A stretch of DNA of 64,000 nucleotides. Origin: Dolomedes plantarius (Eukaryota; Arthropoda; Arachnida; Araneae; Dolomedidae). The stretch spans positions 69,379,429 through 69,443,428 of the forward strand of contig OU015497.1 of NCBI GenBank assembly GCA_907164885.2, written 5' to 3'. The position numbers and the translations under genes were made by a program. The notes below the pieces were generated by a model. The model searched no databases and was not told the DNA's origin. It saw nothing but the letters and a program-made list of their open reading frames with translations. Positions 56,153-64,000 of this stretch are shown in pieces. Within the stretch, counting starts at the first letter, position 1. Each line of letters opens with the position of its first letter.

Positions 56153-57451
56153 CAGAGGCTGTTCACACATTTTTTAGACGATGTATATTGTATTCACAAA
56201 ACTAAATTACATAAAATTCTTGTGTTTTAAATTTTCTATTTGACATCCCTTATTCTGAACTATCTTTCGACACCGCAATTTCCAGGATAATAATGCCTTT
56301 TGAAGTGTCAGAAGAGGTATTCTATCCCATTCCTCCTGAACAGCTTTCCAGAGTCATGTAAGGGTTTTGGGACGACGTTTGGATAATGTAGATTTTAAAT
56401 GTCCGAAAGCACAAAAATCCATAGGTGATACATCGGGATATTTAGTAGGGATATCAGTGAAGGGTATGGCCTTGATACCAGTTTTTTGTTCCATTTCTTT
56501 TAGGAAATTTACAGTGGATTTTGATGTGTGACTGCTAGCTTTGTCCTGATGGAGTCTCACAGATTGATTGCACTGTGGGTAAAGCGATGGTATTTCATTC
56601 AGAAAAATTGGCGATAAAATATGTTCCTGATAGTATTTGGAGTTAATCTTGACAATGTTTTCCACTCTCTTTATTTTTAACTTGCCATTATAAGAAAAAC
56701 CAGCAACAATCATGAATCCCTTAGAAAAACTTTCTTTCGATTCTTTGAACCATGTACTTAATTTTTTCTCTCCCCTTTTATGATAATAAATGGCTCTTTT
56801 TTTGTTGCAATCATTTAAATACACCCATGATTCATCTATTGTGACAATTGTTTTCCATTTTTCTTTGGATAAGTGTTTCTCATATAGAATTCTGCAGCGT
56901 GTCCTGCGTTCAGCGATATGATTTGGATGAAGACGATGCACATTGCGTTTTTTCGCTGTCTTAATATTTAAATCAACGTTTATCATTTTGTTTACAGTGG
57001 ACACCGAGCATTTTAATGATTTTGCAACTGTCCTTTGACTAGGGGTATTTTCTTTTAACATTAAACAACGTACCTTTGCAATAGTCGAAGATGTCTTTTT
57101 TTTCCTTGGATACTTGTTTGGAATTTTTGTCCCACTTGAGGCTCTGACTTGACGTTTTTTTCCTTTCTTGTTGACGATATTACCTATCGATGCTTTAGAT
57201 ATCACAAAACCATGACTCTCACATTTTTGGATAACGGAGTATGCATATTTCTCTTCAGAAAGAGCATAAATGTAGCCTTCGAACCACTGCTTTGTTAAAA
57301 ACGCCATTTTGAATAAAAACAAAACTTTCAAGCCGCAGACGATAATTTTGACTTTTAAAAACATAGTACAATTGCAATTATTTCTTTTGCAGCAAACGAT
57401 TTTTTATTACTGCTTACCAAAATCGCCTAAAAAATGTGCGAACAGCCTCTC
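56153..57451 (-). mobile_element. DD41D (rosa-like) Tc1/mariner element, copy 2 (1299 bp)
   Basis: Termini CAGAGGCTGTTCACACATTT and GAGAGGCTGTTCGCACATTT (inverted), flanked by TA (56151-56152, 57452-57453). It inserted into the piggyBac coding sequence between GTVNKAR and EVPHCVMKA, so it is younger than that piggyBac copy. Confidence 0.9.
56354..57307 (-). CDS. DD41D transposase, copy 2 (317 codons before a premature stop)
   Basis: The start MAFLTKQWFEGYIYALSEEK at 57307 is preferred over the upstream ATG at 57364, because copy 1 aligns from here. After an N-terminal helix-turn-helix region come TIDESWVYLND, VRLHQDKASSHTSKS and PDVSPMDFCAFG. The second and third aspartates are separated by 41 residues, which defines the DD41D (rosa) group of Tc1/mariner. 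A TGA near 56354 replaces a GGA codon of copy 1. Without it the frame would run to a TAA at 56207-56209 (366 codons) ending KHKNFM. The catalytic triad lies before the stop, so a truncated enzyme is possible but probably inactive. Confidence 0.85.
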   Translation of the reverse strand: MAFLTKQWFEGYIYALSEEKYAYSVIQKCESHGFVISKASIGNIVNKKGKKRQVRASSGTKIPNKYPRKKKTSSTIAKVRCLMLKENTPSQRTVAKSLKCSVSTVNKMINVDLNIKTAKKRNVHRLHPNHIAERRTRCRILYEKHLSKEKWKTIVTIDESWVYLNDCNKKRAIYYHKRGEKKLSTWFKESKESFSKGFMIVAGFSYNGKLKIKRVENIVKINSKYYQEHILSPIFLNEIPSLYPQCNQSVRLHQDKASSHTSKSTVNFLKEMEQKTGIKAIPFTDIPTKYPDVSPMDFCAFGHLKSTLSKRRPKTLT

Positions 57452-57515
57452 TAGCCTTGTTGACAGTGCCAAATAAGGTAGTTTTCTTAGACACAAGGTA
57501 CTTAGTTAGGTGCAT

Positions 57516-58088
57516 TTACGTAAAGTAATTATCACGTGTAACGTTTCTCCCCTTGTTTAAGTACGGTGCAACAAGCTTCTTTATTACATAGTCACCAAGA
57601 CGGTCATCATCGTGACGCTGCTCATCTTTTCCAAGGTAAGGAAAAGCATTAATCAAGTATTTAGTTTCATTATCAACGGTGATCCAATATTTTTGGCCGT
57701 ACTTATCAGGTTTTGAGGCCATAAACTGAGTGAAACAGCATCGAGTTTTAGACGGAAAGAGCTGCTCATCTACTACAATATGAGGTCCTGGTAGGTAGTT
57801 GCTTTGACAGTTAGATACAAAATCGTCCCATACCTGTGAAATAAGAGCAAACTTCTCTTCCTTGAGTCTTTGAGACCTAGTGGATTTAACGTCAAATCGT
57901 AAAAATCGTATAATTTCTATGAACCGATTACGGGACATAGCGTTTCTACACAACTGAACACCGTATTTCTCAGACCAGAGTAGGTCGATTTCCATCCCTT
58001 TGGACTCCAATGCCCCTCGCACATTCAGGATACCAAGGAATGCTTCGAGTTCCCAAAGAGGTAAAGACCAGTCATCATGTCCTAACAC
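57516..58088 (-). pseudogene. piggyBac transposase, N-terminal block
   Basis: This open frame is a DDE_Tnp_1_7 domain: LGHDDWSLPLWELEAFLGIL, DLLWSEKYGVQLCRNAMSRN, then HIVVDEQLFPSKTRC (first catalytic Asp), LINAFPYLGKDE, and GRNVTRDNYFT (second Asp). A stop follows NYFT. A frame change upstream of residue 1 links back to YTKHTVTEAHEC, so the natural N-terminus is lost. Homology continues after NYFT in another frame (LAKYLVSKKTTLFGTVNKAR) up to the DD41D insertion at 57451. Confidence 0.85.
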
Positions 58089-58446
58089 TCATGAGCTTCT
58101 GTCACGGTATGTTTTGTATATGCACCTGCACTGGCGAGTTCAAATATGCGCAACGAGGGAGGGAAACGTCTAGCAAGCGGAGGAGAGGAGAGATGGGAAT
58201 GCCTGGCGCGAGAAAGCACAGTTTTGCTGTATGGGACAAAAATGTCTCCTCGGCACTTCTAGTATAATCCGCATTTTTTTTCTAAAATTCGCGACCGAGC
58301 GGGTATTTATTTCCCGTGTTAAGTACAGGGCGTAAAATAAATAAAAGTCACTGAGTTCTAGAGTCGTCTGACAAAAAATATAGAATGTGCAAAACATTTA
58401 ACTTGAGGAGGGGACAAAAAAGGCACCTTGGCGGTTCTAGTGTTAA

Positions 58447-59454
<1,008 letters not shown>

Positions 59455-59708
59455 GCTCTCAAAAGTGTTCGGACACTAACGATTTTCATTGACATATGGG
59501 TCTATCCATCAATTAAAATGAATATTTCAGAATGGATATTTAATAATAAGATCTATACTCTATTCTTAACAAAACTACATGAAATATTTTGAAAACATAG
59601 TAAATCTTTATTTTTAAGAAACCAGTGATCAAAAAGTAGCAGAAATTTTATATCACAAAAGTCATCGTACACTAAAAAATATTTTCGGATAAATTCATTA
59701 AAATTCAT

Positions 59709-59760
59709 AAAAATAAAGAGCTAGGCGATAATTAAAATTATCGCCTAGCTCTTTATTTTT
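59709..59760. repeat. Near-perfect 52-bp palindrome
   Basis: Two 25-base arms (left arm ends AGAGCTAGGCGATAATT, right arm begins AATTATCGCCTAGCTCT) are separated by only AA. Weaker complementarity continues outside. Confidence 0.95.
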
Positions 59761-59849
59761 ATTTTTGAATCGTAGTGGCATTTAAAATATCGTTTGTCTT
59801 TAATTTTTGCTTGCCTTATCCGTAATATTCCATTTATTATTTAAAATTG

Positions 59850-60434
59850 GCTCGTTGTCGTAAAGAAACAACAAACAGCATTCGAAAATTGATTATTTTT
59901 CATCTTAGAAGTGGTAAATCAGTTCGGAATATTGCTAAATTACTTAATTTAACCCTATTCTACTGTGCAGTATGTGATAAAACGCTTTAAAGAAGAAAAA
60001 TTGGATCGAAAACAAGGTAAGAAAATGTCGTCCGGCAAAGTTAACAAAACGTGATCATCGAATTATAATTTGAAAATTTGTGAAAAATCCACGTTTCAGT
60101 GCTTTAAAAGTTTCTGCAGAATTTAATAGAACATTTTCTAATTCAACTTCACCTGAAACTGTTCGACGAGTTTTCAGAGCAGCTGGATTACATGGGCGTT
60201 CTGCCCGTAGAAAATATTTTGTGAGTGAGAAAAACAGAAAGCTTAGGCTTTCCTTCGCGCTGTCAATGATAAATAAGCCCCAAACGTATTGGAATAATGT
60301 CTTATTTGCCGAAGAAAGCAAGTTTAACATTTTTGGCTCTGATGGCCGTATAATTGAATGGAGAAGAAAACACGAGGAACTTAATCCCAAGAACTTAGTA
60401 GGAACAGTTAAGCATGGCGGTGGAGTGGCCTTGT
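59850..60434 (+). pseudogene. Tc1 transposase, N-terminal part
   Basis: Broken frames give an HTH (LIIFHLRSGKSVRNIAKLLN, then STVQYVIKRFKEE) and then an open part from 60080: NPRFSALKVSAEFN, TSPETVRRVFRAAGLHGRSA, YWNNVLFAEESKFNIFGSDG. Relatives normally have FADESKFNIFGSDGR, so the first catalytic Asp is Glu here. The frame ends in VKHGGGVALCGG next to the 8-bp target duplication of the inserted element. The remaining C-terminal part resumes at 63552. Confidence 0.8.
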
Positions 60435-60892
60435 GTGGGGGTTAGGGTGGCCCTTATTTTTCAACTTTGATTTTTTTTAACTTTTCTCACTCCCTCCGTT
60501 TTTTCTAACTGGTCTAAAACTAATGCCCAAAAAAAATCGGGTCATTTGCACAATTCTAAGTGGTGCCGCAGAGGCTGTGAATGTTGCCATTTATATAAAA
60601 ATTACTGTCTTTCCCACAAGTTTCCCACAAGAAAAAATGAAATAAGATTTTATGCGCGTTAATAAACTAAATAGTATCAAATATACACTAAAACATAGTT
60701 TTGCATAATCCACCAGCACGTAGGACTCATGATAGGGGGCGCTGTGCAGGTGTCGTCGGCAGTCCTGGTTGTCGGGGAAACTGACCACGGCGCTTAGTTA
60801 TAATCAGTATTGCGTTGTCTTCCAAACGAAACGGTAGCACTAGGTTTGTTAAAAATGGCGCTAAACAGAAAACTTCGCAATCATATATATAT

Positions 60893-63216
60893 ATGATTGA
60901 AAGAGAAACAAATCAAATATTAGGTAACAAATTACCTTCTAACAAACAAGTAATGCAAGTGCTATTTTATAATATGAGATGCGTAAAATTAAGTCTCCGT
61001 GAAAGTGCTCGTTTAGTAATTTCTAAAACTGTAATTTTTTGGCAAAAAGCCCGAATACCATTTAGAGAATCTCAATATTGCATTGTTAAACTGGAAGCCC
61101 TATATAATGAACGGAGAATGCTTGAAAAAAATTCTAAAAGGAAGAGCGAAACTCAGGAGCAAAAAGAACAATATTTTAAAGAAAAACTAGAGGACCTATT
61201 TGATATTGCTCACTCTATTGCCTTGGAAATTATTACAAATAAGAAGACAGACAATTTCTCATCTCCCAGAGGCAGAAAGGACGAATTGGTGTTTTAGGGG
61301 GCATTGATAAAAGAACTGATGAAAAGGAAAAGGGAGTTCTAAAATGTCTTAGTTCAGAAGAACAGCGACGAAAAAAATTAAAGAGGATACAAAAATGAGT
61401 AAAACAATATAGGACATGGACTTGGACATCGAAGAGTCGTGTAAGTAAAAACCATTAAATACTTTTGAAATTTGTTTTTGTCCAATTATTACAATCTTAA
61501 CGCAGTATTTTGTAGTATATTTACAAAAGGTTTTGTTTTAGTGGAGTTTCGTCTCAAAAAGAGAGTTCATCTGAAAATTAAATTGACCGTGAAGATACGT
61601 TGTGTCCCACAAATCAGCCAGGTCCACCCAAAGAATGTAAGCGTGGGAACATTAATTTTATTAACATCAAGTTGGTAGCAGCTCTTGATAAATGCAAGTT
61701 AAGTGACAGAAACTCTGTTCACGTTTTAATGGCCGCTGTAGAAGCTTTGGGACACAACACTGAAGATCTAATTATAAATCGAACCTCGATACAGCGATGC
61801 CGTCAAAAGCTTCGTGCCGAGCGTGCTTCAGTAATCAGAAATGAACATCTGACTTTAAAGTTAGAGTTCACTACCGTCGACTGGGATGGAAAGCTGCTTC
61901 CATGAATAACTAGAAACAAAAAGCTTGACAGTCTTCCAGTAATTATTTCCGCTAACGGACAAGAGCATCTTTTAGGAGTCCCTCAATTGGATTCTTGAAG
62001 TGGGGACGATATGACAGAAGCTGTTTACAACTTGCTTGCTGAAAATAAACTTTTGGATACAGTGCAAGCCTTGTGTTGTGACACCACTGCGTCAAATACT
62101 GGAAGAATAAAAGGTGCTTTCGTTTTATTAGAACAAAAACTGGGTAAAGATCTCTTATACCTACCTTGCAGACACCATATATATGAATTGGTTTTAAAGT
62201 CTGCTTTTGAAGCATGCATTGGTATGTCGTCTGGACCTGAAATATGATTATTTAAACATTGTCAACAAGCTTGGGCCAATATAGATCATTCTAAATATAC
62301 TGATGAAATTCATGATCAATTTGTTGTGAACAGTATCGGTAAGGACATAGAGATTGTGCTTTATTTTGTCAAATCACAAGTTGTTATTAAACAGACAAGA
62401 GACGATTACAAAGAGCTGCTGCAGTTAGTTATGATTTTTTAGGAGAACATGAAACAAAGGAAATTACATTTCAATTACCTGGTGCTTTTAATCATGCCAG
62501 GGGTATGACGAAAGCTATTTATTGCTTGAAAATATTTATTTATGAAATCAATTTCGTTTGACTCAGCAGGAATTGCAAGGAATAAGATATATATGTATAT
62601 TTATTGTAAAAATATACTTAAAAGCTTGGTACAATGCTCCCTTATCCTGCAAAGCACCATACCAGGATTGGATGTTTTTAAAAGATATATTTTTTACAAT
62701 GAAATAAATGAAAAAAATTCCCAAGAATCAACAAAAAAAAATATTTGTGGACATTTGTGGTATCTTGCTGAAGAAATAGTGGCTTTAGCATTTTATGATG
62801 ACACAATTCCTGTCGAACAAAAAGTAAAGATGGTCAAAGCATTTTAAGAAAAAGAATCAACTACTTGTGACTCTAATCGTTTCAATTTTGATTTAAAGGA
62901 AATGGCCGAATTCACACAAAAAGAACTACATAACTTTGTGTTAAAAAGCACATCCAAATTTTTTAAGCGGTTTAAAATATCGTCCGAGTTTATTGCTCGT
63001 GATCCTGCGATCTGGAATTTTCTTCCTGATTATCAACATGGCCGTAGAGTAGTCAGAAACCTTACAGTTGTCAATTATAACGCAGAAAGATGTGTGAAGC
63101 TTATGGAAGAATATAACAATATTATAACACACGATGAGGAGCAAAAGCAATACCTATTGCAAGTCGTAAAAGCCTATCGGAGCCATTTTCCATCTTGCTC
63201 AAAGCATTCATTATAA
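60893..63216 (+). pseudogene. Transposase-like gene of the 3.1 kb element (CxxH type), decayed
   Basis: The first in-frame ATG is at 60893 (MIERETNQILGNKLPSNKQV); the frame is open upstream to a TTG, so the true start may be lost. Segments in order are EDLFDIAHSIALEIITNKKT, then a FLIxQRxKGRRG-like stretch, an intron, GPPKECKRGNINFI and LIINRTSIQRCRQKLRAERA. FTTVDWDGKLLP comes next, then VQALCCDTTASNTGRIKGAF with the likely second catalytic Asp, and LLYLPCRHHIYELVLKSAFE (a CxxH signature). The C-terminal half has ICGHLWYLAEEIVALAFYDD, then FFKRFKISSEFIARDPAIWN, AERCVKLMEEYNNIIT and QKQYLLQVVKAYRSHFP. Stops occur near 61903, 61996, 62247, 62440 and 62845. Similar uncharacterised arthropod proteins exist. 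The CxxH signature links it loosely to hAT/P/Mutator-type RNase H transposases. Confidence 0.6.
61441..61541 (+). other. Probable 101-bp intron
   Basis: GTAAGT begins at 61441 and TTTTGTTTTAG ends at 61541. Joining the sides links an acidic DLDIEES segment with SSQKESSSE-type sequence. Consensus donor and pyrimidine-rich acceptor support it. Confidence 0.5.
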
Positions 63217-63551
63217 AAAAAATATTGAACCTTTTATTATTGAAATTTAATGTTATAAAATTTTGTTTTTGTGGTTAACCAGTTCTAGGCATTATTTCCG
63301 TTATTTTTACTCCTAAATATTTGTCTTAAAATTAAAACAGAATTTTTAAAAGTGCTATTGCGAAAATTTTGGAATTTAACTCCTTTATTTCAATTTTCAC
63401 CCCCCTTGCGGCACGTGTTATTATTAAATAAAATTTTTAAATCTTTTACCAGATACTTACTAGCCCAAAAGGAAAAGAAATAGGGGATGAGACTTATAAA
63501 AATATAAAATTTATTTTTTGCCTATATGCTAAGGGCCACCCTAGTGGGGGT

Positions 63552-64000
63552 GCATGTCAGCATCAGGATTAGGTAATTTGGTATTTGTTGATGACAAAAT
63601 GAATCATGCTGTTTATATATTTAAGAGACAATTTAATTATCCACCCAAAATGTGGGTATTTGAAACAAATTTGTTTTTTATTAAGATAACGATCCTAAGC
63701 AGACGCCTCTCAACGTTCGCCTCTGGTGTCTCTATAATTGTCCAAAAGTTTTGAAAACACCACCTCAATCGCCAGATTTAAAACCAATAGAACATATTTG
63801 GAGAGAACTGGAGGTTCGAGTACGCAAACAGGACATTCACACGAAAAGCGAACTAAAAACAATTATGATGGAAGAATGGATGAACATTGATACAGAAATT
63901 ACAAAAGAACTAGTGCAATCTATTCTCAGACATTCAAAAGCGTTTGTGGATGCTAAAGGATATCCTACTAAATATTATTTTAACGAAAAATTAGATTATT
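63552..64000 (+). pseudogene. Tc1 transposase, C-terminal part
   Basis: After the insertion the frames read MSASGLGNLVFVDDKMNHAV, then with shifts NDPKQTPLNVRLWCLYNCPK. TPPQSPDLKPIEHIWRELEV follows (third catalytic Glu present in PIEH), then EEWMNIDTEITKELVQSILR and AFVDAKGYPTKYYF. The QQDNDPKH segment with the second Asp is mostly lost. The gene end is close to position 64000. Confidence 0.8.

Larger units (their letters stand above)
55268..58442 (-). mobile_element. piggyBac transposon split by a DD41D element
   Basis: TTAA flanks both ends (55264-55267, 58443-58446). Termini are CACTAGAACCGCCGGAC on the left and CACTAGAACCGCCAAGG as the reverse complement on the right. A GGGGACAAAAATGTCCCC-like subterminal palindrome occurs near the left end, and a related copy near 58227. 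The transposase is on the minus strand in two blocks separated by the DD41D insertion. Without the insert the element is about 1.87 kb, shorter than the usual 2.4 kb, so part of the 5' coding region is missing. Confidence 0.9.
60443..63543 (+). mobile_element. DNA transposon of unassigned superfamily (3101 bp)
   Basis: Terminal inverted repeats TAGGGTGGCCCTTA are perfect over 14 bases at both ends. GTGGGGGT is duplicated exactly on both sides (60435-60442 and 63544-63551), a perfect 8-bp target duplication. Removing the element and one duplication rejoins the host Tc1 sequence. The coding part (60893-63216) is a large transposase-like gene with at least one probable intron. Target size fits hAT, P or Mutator, but the termini do not start with CAGGG and the protein is not one I can place. 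Confidence 0.85.

Overview
The window looks like intergenic, transposon-dominated DNA from an AT-rich arthropod genome, most probably a spider or another chelicerate. That guess rests on the element mix and on protein flavour: Tc1, mariner, DD41D, several piggyBac families, hAT, copia, and RNase H tails of non-LTR elements. It is an inference, not a proof. I found no convincing host gene, rRNA or canonical tRNA. Almost every protein-like segment belongs to a mobile element, and nearly all are broken. The exception is one intact 1270-codon copia gag-pol.

Layout. 1-13 kb: scattered old repeats, a LINE RNase H tail (4.6 kb), a 1.5 kb hAT remnant with an 8-bp target duplication (5.43-6.91 kb), an LTR-like segment carrying a well-formed minimal hammerhead ribozyme (9.13 kb), a tandem-unit repeat (9.5 kb), a hAT MITE (10.35 kb), and the wreck of a transposase-like gene with an NKN motif (11.1-13.0 kb). 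13.2-16.8 kb and 28.0-32.5 kb: two copies, in opposite orientation, of the same LTR element. It carries gag and a long unfamiliar ORF but no recognisable pol. The second copy has a 760-bp inverted-repeat element inside its 5' LTR. 22.9-27.9 kb: a repeat present as an uninterrupted copy and again as a copy split by a mariner and a piggyBac derivative. 32.8-34.0 kb: a tRNA-derived SINE running into five copies of a ~196-bp satellite. 35.2-36.2 kb: a miniature piggyBac. 38.1-42.7 kb: a young copia element with identical LTRs, flanked by an unusual 33-bp direct repeat. 44.4-45.8 kb: a dead Tc1. 48.0-49.3 kb: a decayed DD41D element. 55.3-58.4 kb: a piggyBac split by a nearly intact DD41D copy. 59.5 kb to the end: a Tc1 split by a 3.1 kb DNA transposon. 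That transposon has perfect 14-bp termini, a perfect 8-bp target duplication and a transposase I cannot assign to a superfamily.

The pieces do not form a host pathway. What ties them together is nesting, which gives a relative insertion order at four places: mariner and piggyBac in an older repeat; an inverted-repeat element in an LTR; DD41D in piggyBac; the 8-bp-duplication element in Tc1. Long (TA)n tracts punctuate the window. The best candidates for something little described are the 3.1 kb transposon at 60443-63543, the hammerhead-bearing repeat at 9 kb, the pol-less LTR family, and the 33-bp duplication around copia. All alignments and coordinates were made by eye.
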